Shown: positions 1 to 10,882, counted from the first letter of the stretch. The stretch: DNA of 64,000 nt from Brienomyrus brachyistius (GCF_023856365.1 NC_064544.1:26817920-26881919), one strand, 5' to 3'. The notes: generated by a model from the letters alone, not told the origin. Numbers and translations are program-made.

Positions 1-2
1 AG

Positions 3-2468
3 CTCCTGAGTCAAGTTTCTGGGCTGTATGACCCCCTTGGTCTTGTGACACCTGTCAAGCAAAAGGGAGCCATTTTGGTGAGAAAAGCATTTCAGGAAGT
101 AAGGGGCAAATACAGCCCATCAGAAAATACATGGGATGCTCCTTTGTCGGAGGGTCTATGGGAAGACGCTGTTCACCTCTTTGAAGATTATACCGAGCTT
201 AGCCAGTTAAGATTCATCAGAGCCTTGACACCTCCTGCACCATGTGGCGAGCCCTGTGGTATTACGTTCTCTGACGGGAGTGAGTGCTCGTATGGGGCTG
301 TGCTGTACTTGCGGTGGAAATTGCCACGAGATGTCATTGTACGGCTTGTTGAGTCCAAGGCAAGGTTGACGCTGTTAGATCATAAAGGGGATGCTGTAAA
401 AGCTGAGGTCTGTGGGGCTGTTTATGCTGCTCGCTTGAAAAAGTATTTCGAGAAGCATTGTAAGATTCAGGTAGCAAGATGGTACCATTTGGTTGATAGC
501 CAGACTGTCCTAGGAGCTGTCCAACGTGAAAGCTATGGCTATCAAACATTCTTTGCCAATAGAATCGGGGAAATTCAAGGCAGCACAAATGTTCAAGACT
601 GGTGGTGGATTCCTGGGCCACTCAACATAGCGGACATTATTTCGAGGGGGGCAAGCCCCAAAGAGTTGGACGAAGGCTCAGAGTGGCAGCTGGGTCCTAA
701 GTTCTTAAGGCTCCCAGAAAGTGAATGGCCAGTGAAATCTGCTAAGGATGTTACTATTGAAGCAAGAGAGAACCTTACAAGGATCCAGAAAAAAGCTTTT
801 GTTGCTGCTCTTACGAGGGTCAGGGCAAAAAATGCAGGCCTGAAACAGGACTTAAATCTTCCCTCAGTGGTTTTGCATAGGCCATCTGCCAGGACTGTTG
901 CAAGTCTGGTAGATATCAAGCGGTTTAGTAGCCTAATGCAACTAGTTAAATCAGTAGCGATGGTCTGGAGGGCGGCAAAGAAGTTTCTTCATGCCAAAGC
1001 CACCGGAAATCCAAAGTGGGAGGCAGTCCTATTGACAGGCATTGTCACCGTGGCCGAGAGAGAAGACGCCTTCCGAGACCTCTGTCTGTCAGCTCAAGAA
1101 GGAGTTACTTTCCCTACCACTACAACGGATCGGTTGGTGGTGTATAGGAATGAAACTAGTGGACTGTTGCTGTGTGGGGGCAGAATTCAGCATTTTAGAG
1201 AAGACTATTCGGCTGTCCCACTGCTGCCTTTTGATACTTGGCTAGGGACGCTACTAGCACGTCAAAGTCATCAGCAGGGACATGAGGGGGTCGCTGGGAC
1301 ACTGCTTAGGATGCGGCAGAAGGCTTGGGTTGTTCAAGGGAGAAGGTTGGCCCAAAAGGTCGTCAACCAGTGTGTCCTTTGCAGGAAAGTAAGAGCTCGA
1401 ATGTGCCGGCAAGTGATGGGTGATCTTCCAGTAGAGAGGTCAAGACCTGCCGCTCCTTTCCAGTTTACGACTATTGATTTGTTTGGCCCGTACCTGGTGA
1501 AAGATGATGTGAAAAGAAGAGTGTCCATGAAGGTCTGGGGGGTTATCTTCTGCTGCATGGCAAGCCGTGCTTTATATGTAGATCTGGCCAGCAGTTTGTC
1601 TACAGAGAGCTTCTTAATGACCTATCAAAGATTCACAGCCATCAGGGGCCATCCCCTTAAGGTCTGGTCAGATCCTGGGACCAATTTTATTGGTGCAAGA
1701 GCCTTGCTGGTGGATCTGTATGCCTTCTTGCAGAGCCAAGATACATTGAGCTTGGAGGAGTACGCTGTAAAGAATGGGACAAGCTGGATCTGGAGAGTGC
1801 TCCCTGCTGACTCGCCACATCGAAATGGGGCTGCTGAAGCGGCTGTAAGAATTACCAAGAGAGCTCTTCAAGGACTGGGCAAGTCAGCAAATCTTACCTT
1901 CAATGAGTTCCTTACGGCCCTCCATTTGGCGGCGAACCTGGCTAATGAGAGGCCTATCGATGCAAGAGTCCAAAGTCGAGAGGGTCGCATTCAGTATGTA
2001 ACACCAAATACGCTTCTCCTAGGTCGAGCATCCCACAGTGGGGACTCCAGGTCCTTCAATTTTAACGACTACCCCTACAAGCGGCTCAGGGAGATCCAGA
2101 GCCAAGTTAGTGACTTTTGGAAAGCATGGTGTCAGCTTGCTGGGCCAAACCTCTTCATTAGAGCTAAATGGCATACCACAGAGAGAAATGTTGCTGTAGG
2201 GGATGTCGTGTGGCTTTGTGATCAAAACTCCCTGCGAGGACAATTTAGACTTGGCCGAGTCGTCTCTGTGGCACCAGATTCAAAGGGCATCGTGAGAGAT
2301 GTTGAAATTCTTGTTGTGCCTGGGGGCTGTGTGTTGGTCCAGCCTCAGAAGCCTGAAATCCAGCACTTAGCCTCTGGCGACGGGAAGGAAAAGCCTATTG
2401 GAGTGGTATTGCGCAGGGATGTCCGGCGACTTGTAGTCCTGTTGCCTGTGGAGGAGCAGGAAAATTAA
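3..2468 (+). CDS. BEL/Pao retrotransposon polyprotein, C-terminal part (copy 1, cut by window edge)
   Basis: This is the 3' part of a BEL/Pao polyprotein: the end of reverse transcriptase, RNase H and integrase. The frame is open from the window edge, so the first ATG at 45 is internal. It matches the complete copy downstream at a constant offset of 7273 bases. One amino-acid difference is visible (leucine instead of proline in the RNase H region, from T instead of C near position 372). RNase H shows the ITFSDGSE motif. Integrase shows an HHCC zinc motif (HQQGH then CVLC) and the acidic residues of TIDLFGP, WSDPGTNF and HRNGAAEAA. No stops or frameshifts are visible, so this copy looks recent. 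The rest lies upstream of the window. Confidence 0.93.
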   Translation, partial: LLSQVSGLYDPLGLVTPVKQKGAILVRKAFQEVRGKYSPSENTWDAPLSEGLWEDAVHLFEDYTELSQLRFIRALTPPAPCGEPCGITFSDGSECSYGAVLYLRWKLPRDVIVRLVESKARLTLLDHKGDAVKAEVCGAVYAARLKKYFEKHCKIQVARWYHLVDSQTVLGAVQRESYGYQTFFANRIGEIQGSTNVQDWWWIPGPLNIADIISRGASPKELDEGSEWQLGPKFLRLPESEWPVKSAKDVTIEARENLTRIQKKAFVAALTRVRAKNAGLKQDLNLPSVVLHRPSARTVASLVDIKRFSSLMQLVKSVAMVWRAAKKFLHAKATGNPKWEAVLLTGIVTVAEREDAFRDLCLSAQEGVTFPTTTTDRLVVYRNETSGLLLCGGRIQHFREDYSAVPLLPFDTWLGTLLARQSHQQGHEGVAGTLLRMRQKAWVVQGRRLAQKVVNQCVLCRKVRARMCRQVMGDLPVERSRPAAPFQFTTIDLFGPYLVKDDVKRRVSMKVWGVIFCCMASRALYVDLASSLSTESFLMTYQRFTAIRGHPLKVWSDPGTNFIGARALLVDLYAFLQSQDTLSLEEYAVKNGTSWIWRVLPADSPHRNGAAEAAVRITKRALQGLGKSANLTFNEFLTALHLAANLANERPIDARVQSREGRIQYVTPNTLLLGRASHSGDSRSFNFNDYPYKRLREIQSQVSDFWKAWCQLAGPNLFIRAKWHTTERNVAVGDVVWLCDQNSLRGQFRLGRVVSVAPDSKGIVRDVEILVVPGGCVLVQPQKPEIQHLASGDGKEKPIGVVLRRDVRRLVVLLPVEEQEN

Positions 2469-2542
2469 AACTCTTTAGGGTCTATATTCGCCTTGAAGTT
2501 CTCCAACCTTTCTGTTCAAGAACAAAAAGGTTGAGTGGGAGG

Positions 2543-3615
2543 TGTTGCGATGAACGTCATTCCAGCAAGTGGTTACGTCATTCACGCAAGTGGTCATGCG
2601 GAACCAAAGTTTACTCACCTGTGTGCACCCGAGGGGAAGGCATTAACGGACGCACCTGCTCTTTATTTGGGATAAAGTCGGCAAAACGCATTGGTAGCGC
2701 GACAAGCAAAGGGTCAAATCTACACCAAGTGCTTCTGGAACTGTGCTGTGATTGTGTACTGAAAAGTAGACTCTGAACGGACAGCCGGTAAGACCATGAA
2801 CCATGCGTGTTGGAGACTTTGTTGCAAATGTTATTTGTAGCAAGCACTACCTGTTGCGAGTGGGGTTTATTTCTTAATAGGGTGCGCTAATGAGGCATTG
2901 AGGCGCTGGTGCTGGCTTGTAACATTATATGAGTTGTGGTATTTGACTGTATTAGGAATAAATGGTGTGCTGTAAGTGTCTCAATGACAATATGTGGAAT
3001 GCTGTTTTATTGATTCAGATGTTTGCATTAATGCGGTTTAAAAGGGGGGTTTCTATTTTTAGTTTATCTAAAAGTTAAATATTAAATTGCTAAAAAGAAA
3101 AAAAAGTATTAAGGGTGAACTTTCCTTTTAATAATTCATATGGGCAGAAGTGTTAAACCTATTGTTCGATTGTCTAATTGGTTAGCTTTTCATTGCAATT
3201 TATTGCGTTGAGTAACTCATTTATGTGTTTCCCCAGTGGTTTGATTTTAAACTTTGATGTTTGGAGGAATTTTATTCAGAACAAGTTATGTATAATTGTG
3301 TGGAAATTTAAAGCTGAGATTGGTCATTTATTGTATATTTTGTGGGTATGTATATATATATATATATATGTGTGCATTTAAAGTAAAATTTTGTGTTTGC
3401 TCATAAGATAGATTGGTGAAAGTTGGTGTTTTGTGGTTTAAGGTTTTTCACCTGTAAATGCCTGGCTTGAGGAAAGCGAAGATAAAATAAAAAAGGGATA
3501 AAGAGTCCAAAAAGAAGGCCTGGTTATTCTGAGTGAAATCCAGTTATATGTTCAGTTTTGGTACATCCCTATCAAGTGAGGGGTAAAGCACAGTAAGAAT
3601 TGTGATCACTTGACA
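2543..3615 (+). repeat. LTR shared by the two tandem BEL/Pao copies
   Basis: A 1073-base LTR that is both the 3' LTR of copy 1 and the 5' LTR of copy 2. It begins TGTTGCGATGAACG directly after a purine-rich tract (GAGTGGGAGG) and ends CACTTGACA. The end is fixed by comparison: the downstream LTR is identical up to the same CACTTGACA and then diverges. A (TA)n run at about 3350-3372 is 6 bases longer than in the downstream LTR. That is the main visible difference, which indicates recent insertion or homogenisation. Confidence 0.88.
3346..3374 (+). repeat. (TA)n microsatellite inside the LTR
   Basis: GTATGTATATATATATATAT-type run, 6 bases longer here than in the downstream LTR (10616-10638). 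Confidence 0.85.
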
Positions 3616-3735
3616 GTGAAAAACCGCTGTAAGTTGGTTTATGAAGCTTCAACTAAGCCTGCCCACTTAAGCTCCTGTCTAATAGCTGCCAAGGCAAGCC
3701 CAGTACCTCCCATTTAGAGTTCACCAAAGTTTAGA
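3616..3735 (+). other. BEL/Pao 5' leader with expected primer-binding region
   Basis: A short untranslated leader between the LTR end and the gag-pol ATG. The primer-binding site should lie immediately after the LTR, but the sequence there (GTGAAAAACCGCTG) does not start with the usual TGG, so I cannot name the primer tRNA. Confidence 0.5.
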
Positions 3736-6700
3736 ATGGCCGAGTCAAAGTCTCTGAAGCAATTAAAGAGAGAGCGAATGACTGCCAAACAGCGGTTTTC
3801 CCAACTAGCAAACTCCGTAATGAAGTTTTGCAAGAAAATGTCGGCCGATGAATTGATGGAAGCCTTCAATAAGGTTGTGCTGGATGCTGATAAGGTCTTG
3901 GAGGCGAATGAGGAGGTGGAAATTGCCTGGTTGGAGGAGTTGGAGCATATGTCGACCCCGAAAGAGAGCATGAGAGATGACATCAAAAGGACAGTGGAGG
4001 AGTGTGAACAGAAACTTGACGACGTGGAGCACTTCGTTCAGAAGGTCCTATGGGGAAATTTTGGCAACTCTGAATTGACTGTGGCCCTGGAGGCTGCTGA
4101 AAAGGAGTGTAAGCGCCTTTCGATGAGTCAGCCTGGCCTGAAGTTGGAGGTGTATGAGTTGATGCTTAATCACCTTGAGGGGCTGGTAAAGGCAGCGAAA
4201 GAGGCTGTTTTTCGATGGAGTCGTTGGATCTCAGATGCAGAGCGGCCTGACTTTCAGCAGCGTATGAGGAACATAGAGAGTTTGTTGCCTGAGTTGATTT
4301 CGGGGAAGGCTGACCTATTACAGGCGAAGTTGGAACATAATGGGTCCTCAGATGCAACCCTGCCCCCGCCTCCAGCTATTAAGCTGAGGCCAACAGCACT
4401 CCCTCGGTTTGATGGAAATAGGCGGAACTTCTACCTCTGGAAAAAGGAATGGGAAGCATTGCAAAAGCAAGGAGAACCCACTGGGTCCAAGGAGGTGAGG
4501 AAGTTTCAGCTTTTGGATAGTCTTGAGGAAAGGGTGGCAAGAGAACTCCGCCTGCCAACCTATGGAACAGCTGATGAAATATTTCGGGTTCTTGGAAATC
4601 GGTTTGGAAATAAATCAGCAATTGCCGTGGAGATTGTAGAGGAACTGCAGGCTCTGCCTCCAGTGAGAGGCCATCAGCCACGGAGGGTTGTGGACATGAT
4701 ACAGGTTGTTGAAAAGGCCTTGTATGACCTTAGTGAGTTGGGAAATACGGGTGCTTTGAGGAATCCTCTTGTCACGAAATCCTTAGAAAGTAAACTGCCT
4801 GAAAACTTGAAAAAGGAATGGTTGGTCTATTCGGCAGGAGAGGAGGAGGTTGCATCACCTGAAGGTAGATTTGACATGCTCCTTAAGTTCCTGAGAAGTC
4901 AGGAAAAGATTTATGAGCAGTTGGACCAATTAAGGGACGATGATTCCAGTAAGAGAGAGATAAAAATCCCACAAAAGCATGCCCGGACCAAAGCCACTAA
5001 CTCGTTAGGCTTTCAAGCATCTTGCATTGTCTGTGGAGAGAGGGGTCACAGGAAGAAGTTGTACTACTGCAAGAAATTTAAAATGCTTCGAGTGGGGGAG
5101 AAGAGGGAGGCCGTTAAGAAGTTCGGCGCTTGTGTGAGGTGTCTTGAGATTCACGATGGTGACGCAGAGTGTAAGACCACCTTCCTGTGTAAAAATGAGG
5201 GGTGCAAGGACGCTCAAGGCCTAGGTCATCACTACTACCTCTGTCCCAAGGTTGGAAGCAAGGAAGGAGACCCAAGGCGGTTGAGGCCCAGTCCAGCAAG
5301 AGCTGAAGGGAAGAGGTATACTGAAAGCCAGGAAGAGTTCCTAACGAGCTTGCCCCCTGATTTAGCTCAGCGGTGTCGGAATGTGTTCTGCAACTCTGTC
5401 TCAAAGACATTTAGCTTAACCGTTCCAGAGCAGGGGTTGCTAGCGGAGAATGACCTCAAGGAGTTTCCAGTTATAATGATGATCCTTGAGGTCACTGCCA
5501 ATGCTGGGCAGAAGATTGGAACTTTGATGGACCTGGCATCTGATACCAATTATATTACCCATGAGGCTGCTGGTGAGCTGGACTTAAGGAGTGAGGATGT
5601 GACCCTTATAGTCCATGGAGTTGGCGGAATGCAAGTAACAGTTCAGACCAAGCGTTACCTGCTGAAGATACGGGTCAAAACCTCAATGGGAGCCCTGAAG
5701 TCTCATCAGCTTGTGTGTTATGGGCTTGATAGCATTGCAGAGGTTAACCGTCATGTGTCAGCAGAAAGACTGCAAAAAATATTTCCTCATGTTCCCTTTC
5801 ATCAACTGGTCCGCCCTACTAAGATTAAACTCCTCATAAGCCATAAGGAAGGGCAGCTTGTCCCTCAGAAGGTGTGCTCTGTTGGGGACCTTGTCCTGTG
5901 GGATGGGCCTCTGGGTAAAACAGTGGGCGGTTCTCATCCAGATCTGTTAGAAGACGTTACAGTCACTGTCCACGATTCTAAAACTCATTCTGCACGCTCC
6001 ATGCGGACAGCGGCTGCTGGATATAAAGAGATCACCAGTGACTACTCAGGTAAACTTCTTCGACTCACTCGGGCTACTATGTCCTCTGTCAACCGAGATT
6101 TTATGGATTGGTGGAGGTGGGACAGCATTGGGGCTGCTTGTGAGCCTCGGTGTGGTGGCTGTAGATGTGGAAATTGCCAACCTGGGGGAAAGGAGATGAC
6201 TATTTCCGAGGAACGAGAGCTGGAGAAAATAAAGGATGGACTTACTTATGTGACTGAAGATCACCATAGCATAAAGCCACACTGGCATGCAAGGTATCCC
6301 TGGATTGAGGACTTGGGAACGCTGCCTAACAATAGGGGAGCTGTTGAAGCAACGTTCCTGAGAACCGAGAAGCAACTGACAAGGGAGATTGAATGGAAAA
6401 TGGCCTATAAAGCACAGGTCCATGACATGGTCGAGCGGAGGGCTGTTATTAAGCTTTCAAAGGAAGAGTTGGAAAACTGGACCGGACCAGTATGGTATAT
6501 CAGTCACCTAATTGCACCGAACCCTCACTCTGTTACTACACCAGTCCGTCTTGTGTGGAATAGTAGCCAGAAATTCAGGGGTCAAAGCCTAAATGACTTG
6601 CTCATTAAAGGTCCAGATGTCCTCAACAGTATACGTGCTGTTCTAATCCGGTTTCGGCAAGGGGTGTTTGCTGCGCTTGGAGACATAAAGAAAATGTATA

Positions 6701-9700
6701 ATTCTGTATGGCTCGAGGACCAAGAGGTACATCTTCATCGCTTTTTGTGGAGAGACTCTGAGGATGAGGATATTCAGGAGTATGCAATTACAAGAGTCAA
6801 TATCGGTGATAAGCCAGCAGGCTGTATCGCACAAGTTGCCATGCGTGAGACAGCAAATTTGCCCATGTTTAATCATCTTGTTGAAGAGCGTCGCGTGCTG
6901 GAGCAAGACGCTTACGTAGATGATGTGCTTACATCCCATAGTGATTTGAACCAGCTCAAGCAAATAACGGCCAATATCGAACAAATCTTGGAGACTGGTG
7001 GATTTTATATGAAACCATGGGTTTACTCCGGCCAAAGTGGGAGACCAGAATCCAAGGACCCTGAGGAAAAGAAACCTGTGGTGATGGTCCTTCCGAATCA
7101 ACTCCCTGATGAGAACAATAAAGCTTTGGGCCTAGGCTATGATCCGGAGAGTGATAAACTTCATTTGATGACAGCGGTAAACTTCTCCAAAAGGAAAAAG
7201 AGGATGAGATTGGGAGAGAACTTGTCTAAAGATGAAATCAGGGCGCAGGTGCCAAACCCGCTCACTCGTAGAGAGCTCCTGAGTCAAGTTTCTGGGCTGT
7301 ATGACCCCCTTGGTCTTGTGACACCTGTCAAGCAAAAGGGAGCCATTTTGGTGAGAAAAGCATTTCAGGAAGTAAGGGGCAAATACAGCCCATCAGAAAA
7401 TACATGGGATGCTCCTTTGTCGGAGGGTCTATGGGAAGACGCTGTTCACCTCTTTGAAGATTATACCGAGCTTAGCCAGTTAAGATTCATCAGAGCCTTG
7501 ACACCTCCTGCACCATGTGGCGAGCCCTGTGGTATTACGTTCTCTGACGGGAGTGAGTGCTCGTATGGGGCTGTGCTGTACTTGCGGTGGAAATTGCCAC
7601 GAGATGTCATTGTACGGCTTGTTGAGTCCAAGGCAAGGTTGACGCCGTTAGATCATAAAGGGGATGCTGTAAAAGCTGAGGTCTGTGGGGCTGTTTATGC
7701 TGCTCGCTTGAAAAAGTATTTCGAGAAGCATTGTAAGATTCAGGTAGCAAGATGGTACCATTTGGTTGATAGCCAGACTGTCCTAGGAGCTGTCCAACGT
7801 GAAAGCTATGGCTATCAAACATTCTTTGCCAATAGAATCGGGGAAATTCAAGGCAGCACAAATGTTCAAGACTGGTGGTGGATTCCTGGGCCACTCAACA
7901 TAGCGGACATTATTTCGAGGGGGGCAAGCCCCAAAGAGTTGGACGAAGGCTCAGAGTGGCAGCTGGGTCCTAAGTTCTTAAGGCTCCCAGAAAGTGAATG
8001 GCCAGTGAAATCTGCTAAGGATGTTACTATTGAAGCAAGAGAGAACCTTACAAGGATCCAGAAAAAAGCTTTTGTTGCTGCTCTTACGAGGGTCAGGGCA
8101 AAAAATGCAGGCCTGAAACAGGACTTAAATCTTCCCTCAGTGGTTTTGCATAGGCCATCTGCCAGGACTGTTGCAAGTCTGGTAGATATCAAGCGGTTTA
8201 GTAGCCTAATGCAACTAGTTAAATCAGTAGCGATGGTCTGGAGGGCGGCAAAGAAGTTTCTTCATGCCAAAGCCACCGGAAATCCAAAGTGGGAGGCAGT
8301 CCTATTGACAGGCATTGTCACCGTGGCCGAGAGAGAAGACGCCTTCCGAGACCTCTGTCTGTCAGCTCAAGAAGGAGTTACTTTCCCTACCACTACAACG
8401 GATCGGTTGGTGGTGTATAGGAATGAAACTAGTGGACTGTTGCTGTGTGGGGGCAGAATTCAGCATTTTAGAGAAGACTATTCGGCTGTCCCACTGCTGC
8501 CTTTTGATACTTGGCTAGGGACGCTACTAGCACGTCAAAGTCATCAGCAGGGACATGAGGGGGTCGCTGGGACACTGCTTAGGATGCGGCAGAAGGCTTG
8601 GGTTGTTCAAGGGAGAAGGTTGGCCCAAAAGGTCGTCAACCAGTGTGTCCTTTGCAGGAAAGTAAGAGCTCGAATGTGCCGGCAAGTGATGGGTGATCTT
8701 CCAGTAGAGAGGTCAAGACCTGCCGCTCCTTTCCAGTTTACGACTATTGATTTGTTTGGCCCGTACCTGGTGAAAGATGATGTGAAAAGAAGAGTGTCCA
8801 TGAAGGTCTGGGGGGTTATCTTCTGCTGCATGGCAAGCCGTGCTTTATATGTAGATCTGGCCAGCAGTTTGTCTACAGAGAGCTTCTTAATGACCTATCA
8901 AAGATTCACAGCCATCAGGGGCCATCCCCTTAAGGTCTGGTCAGATCCTGGGACCAATTTTATTGGTGCAAGAGCCTTGCTGGTGGATCTGTATGCCTTC
9001 TTGCAGAGCCAAGATACATTGAGCTTGGAGGAGTACGCTGTAAAGAATGGGACAAGCTGGATCTGGAGAGTGCTCCCTGCTGACTCGCCACATCGAAATG
9101 GGGCTGCTGAAGCGGCTGTAAGAATTACCAAGAGAGCTCTTCAAGGACTGGGCAAGTCAGCAAATCTTACCTTCAATGAGTTCCTTACGGCCCTCCATTT
9201 GGCGGCGAACCTGGCTAATGAGAGGCCTATCGATGCAAGAGTCCAAAGTCGAGAGGGTCGCATTCAGTATGTAACACCAAATACGCTTCTCCTAGGTCGA
9301 GCATCCCACAGTGGGGACTCCAGGTCCTTCAATTTTAACGACTACCCCTACAAGCGGCTCAGGGAGATCCAGAGCCAAGTTAGTGACTTTTGGAAAGCAT
9401 GGTGTCAGCTTGCTGGGCCAAACCTCTTCATTAGAGCTAAATGGCATACCACAGAGAGAAATGTTGCTGTAGGGGATGTCGTGTGGCTTTGTGATCAAAA
9501 CTCCCTGCGAGGACAATTTAGACTTGGCCGAGTCGTCTCTGTGGCACCAGATTCAAAGGGCATCGTGAGAGATGTTGAAATTCTTGTTGTGCCTGGGGGC
9601 TGTGTGTTGGTCCAGCCTCAGAAGCCTGAAATCCAGCACTTAGCCTCTGGCGACGGGAAGGAAAAGCCTATTGGAGTGGTATTGCGCAGGGATGTCCGGC

Positions 9701-9741
9701 GACTTGTAGTCCTGTTGCCTGTGGAGGAGCAGGAAAATTAA
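3736..9741 (+). CDS. BEL/Pao retrotransposon Gag-Pol polyprotein, full length (2001 aa)
   Basis: A single intact frame encodes the whole retrotransposon polyprotein. The N-terminal 200 residues are charged and coiled-coil-like. A Gag-like region (DUF1759 type) starts near residue 222 (LPRFDGNRRNFYLWKKEWE). A Cys/His-rich segment starts near 430 (CIVCGERGHR). The aspartic-protease-like region has its candidate aspartate at D599 within LMDLASDTNYI, which is not the canonical D-S/T-G. Reverse transcriptase has YVDD at 1060-1063. RNase H has SDGSE with D1271. Integrase has HHCC (H1603, H1607, C1637, C1640) and candidate catalytic D1672, D1737 and E1792. The length and the uninterrupted frame suit an autonomous element. 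The ATG follows the leader directly. Its product would copy the element's RNA and integrate the cDNA. Confidence 0.95.
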   Translation: MAESKSLKQLKRERMTAKQRFSQLANSVMKFCKKMSADELMEAFNKVVLDADKVLEANEEVEIAWLEELEHMSTPKESMRDDIKRTVEECEQKLDDVEHFVQKVLWGNFGNSELTVALEAAEKECKRLSMSQPGLKLEVYELMLNHLEGLVKAAKEAVFRWSRWISDAERPDFQQRMRNIESLLPELISGKADLLQAKLEHNGSSDATLPPPPAIKLRPTALPRFDGNRRNFYLWKKEWEALQKQGEPTGSKEVRKFQLLDSLEERVARELRLPTYGTADEIFRVLGNRFGNKSAIAVEIVEELQALPPVRGHQPRRVVDMIQVVEKALYDLSELGNTGALRNPLVTKSLESKLPENLKKEWLVYSAGEEEVASPEGRFDMLLKFLRSQEKIYEQLDQLRDDDSSKREIKIPQKHARTKATNSLGFQASCIVCGERGHRKKLYYCKKFKMLRVGEKREAVKKFGACVRCLEIHDGDAECKTTFLCKNEGCKDAQGLGHHYYLCPKVGSKEGDPRRLRPSPARAEGKRYTESQEEFLTSLPPDLAQRCRNVFCNSVSKTFSLTVPEQGLLAENDLKEFPVIMMILEVTANAGQKIGTLMDLASDTNYITHEAAGELDLRSEDVTLIVHGVGGMQVTVQTKRYLLKIRVKTSMGALKSHQLVCYGLDSIAEVNRHVSAERLQKIFPHVPFHQLVRPTKIKLLISHKEGQLVPQKVCSVGDLVLWDGPLGKTVGGSHPDLLEDVTVTVHDSKTHSARSMRTAAAGYKEITSDYSGKLLRLTRATMSSVNRDFMDWWRWDSIGAACEPRCGGCRCGNCQPGGKEMTISEERELEKIKDGLTYVTEDHHSIKPHWHARYPWIEDLGTLPNNRGAVEATFLRTEKQLTREIEWKMAYKAQVHDMVERRAVIKLSKEELENWTGPVWYISHLIAPNPHSVTTPVRLVWNSSQKFRGQSLNDLLIKGPDVLNSIRAVLIRFRQGVFAALGDIKKMYNSVWLEDQEVHLHRFLWRDSEDEDIQEYAITRVNIGDKPAGCIAQVAMRETANLPMFNHLVEERRVLEQDAYVDDVLTSHSDLNQLKQITANIEQILETGGFYMKPWVYSGQSGRPESKDPEEKKPVVMVLPNQLPDENNKALGLGYDPESDKLHLMTAVNFSKRKKRMRLGENLSKDEIRAQVPNPLTRRELLSQVSGLYDPLGLVTPVKQKGAILVRKAFQEVRGKYSPSENTWDAPLSEGLWEDAVHLFEDYTELSQLRFIRALTPPAPCGEPCGITFSDGSECSYGAVLYLRWKLPRDVIVRLVESKARLTPLDHKGDAVKAEVCGAVYAARLKKYFEKHCKIQVARWYHLVDSQTVLGAVQRESYGYQTFFANRIGEIQGSTNVQDWWWIPGPLNIADIISRGASPKELDEGSEWQLGPKFLRLPESEWPVKSAKDVTIEARENLTRIQKKAFVAALTRVRAKNAGLKQDLNLPSVVLHRPSARTVASLVDIKRFSSLMQLVKSVAMVWRAAKKFLHAKATGNPKWEAVLLTGIVTVAEREDAFRDLCLSAQEGVTFPTTTTDRLVVYRNETSGLLLCGGRIQHFREDYSAVPLLPFDTWLGTLLARQSHQQGHEGVAGTLLRMRQKAWVVQGRRLAQKVVNQCVLCRKVRARMCRQVMGDLPVERSRPAAPFQFTTIDLFGPYLVKDDVKRRVSMKVWGVIFCCMASRALYVDLASSLSTESFLMTYQRFTAIRGHPLKVWSDPGTNFIGARALLVDLYAFLQSQDTLSLEEYAVKNGTSWIWRVLPADSPHRNGAAEAAVRITKRALQGLGKSANLTFNEFLTALHLAANLANERPIDARVQSREGRIQYVTPNTLLLGRASHSGDSRSFNFNDYPYKRLREIQSQVSDFWKAWCQLAGPNLFIRAKWHTTERNVAVGDVVWLCDQNSLRGQFRLGRVVSVAPDSKGIVRDVEILVVPGGCVLVQPQKPEIQHLASGDGKEKPIGVVLRRDVRRLVVLLPVEEQEN

Positions 9742-9815
9742 AACTCTTTAGGGTCTATATTCGCCTTGAAGTTCTCCAACCTTTCTGTTCAAGAACAAAA
9801 AGGTTGAGTGGGAGG

Positions 9816-10882
9816 TGTTGCGATGAACGTCATTCCAGCAAGTGGTTACGTCATTCACGCAAGTGGTCATGCGGAACCAAAGTTTACTCACCTGTGTGCA
9901 CCCGAGGGGAAGGCATTAACGGACGCACCTGCTCTTTATTTGGGATAAAGTCGGCAAAACGCATTGGTAGCGCGACAAGCAAAGGGTCAAATCTACACCA
10001 AGTGCTTCTGGAACTGTGCTGTGATTGTGTACTGAAAAGTAGACTCTGAACGGACAGCCGGTAAGACCATGAACCATGCGTGTTGGAGACTTTGTTGCAA
10101 ATGTTATTTGTAGCAAGCACTACCTGTTGCGAGTGGGGTTTATTTCTTAATAGGGTGCGCTAATGAGGCATTGAGGCGCTGGTGCTGGCTTGTAACATTA
10201 TATGAGTTGTGGTATTTGACTGTATTAGGAATAAATGGTGTGCTGTAAGTGTCTCAATGACAATATGTGGAATGCTGTTTTATTGATTCAGATGTTTGCA
10301 TTAATGCGGTTTAAAAGGGGGGTTTCTATTTTTAGTTTATCTAAAAGTTAAATATTAAATTGCTAAAAAGAAAAAAAAGTATTAAGGGTGAACTTTCCTT
10401 TTAATAATTCATATGGGCAGAAGTGTTAAACCTATTGTTCGATTGTCTAATTGGTTAGCTTTTCATTGCAATTTATTGCGTTGAGTAACTCATTTATGTG
10501 TTTCCCCAGTGGTTTGATTTTAAACTTTGATGTTTGGAGGAATTTTATTCAGAACAAGTTATGTATAATTGTGTGGAAATTTAAAGCTGAGATTGGTCAT
10601 TTATTGTATATTTTGTGGGTATGTATATATATATATATGTGCATTTAAAGTAAAATTTTGTGTTTGCTCATAAGATAGATTGGTGAAAGTTGGTGTTTTG
10701 TGGTTTAAGGTTTTTCACCTGTAAATGCCTGGCTTGAGGAAAGCGAAGATAAAATAAAAAAGGGATAAAGAGTCCAAAAAGAAGGCCTGGTTATTCTGAG
10801 TGAAATCCAGTTATATGTTCAGTTTTGGTACATCCCTATCAAGTGAGGGGTAAAGCACAGTAAGAATTGTGATCACTTGACA
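9816..10882 (+). repeat. 3' LTR of BEL/Pao copy 2
   Basis: A 1067-base LTR nearly identical to 2543-3615, with the same TGTTGCG start and TTGACA end and a shorter (TA)n run. The sequence after 10882 is unrelated and reads into a piggyBac transposase on the other strand, which places the insertion junction. The target-site duplication cannot be checked because the 5' end of the array is outside the window. Confidence 0.88.

Larger units (their letters stand above)
1..10882 (+). mobile_element. Tandem BEL/Pao array (internal - LTR - internal - LTR)
   Basis: Two copies of one BEL/Pao element lie head to tail and share the central LTR, a layout expected from LTR-LTR recombination between elements or from integration of a multimeric or circular form. 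Positions 1-2468 correspond base for base to 7274-9741. Confidence 0.9.

Noticed and set aside
6046..7101. Minus-strand ORFs of 125 and 152 codons within the BEL polyprotein
   Set aside because: They are antisense shadows of an intact coding region and have no domain signal.
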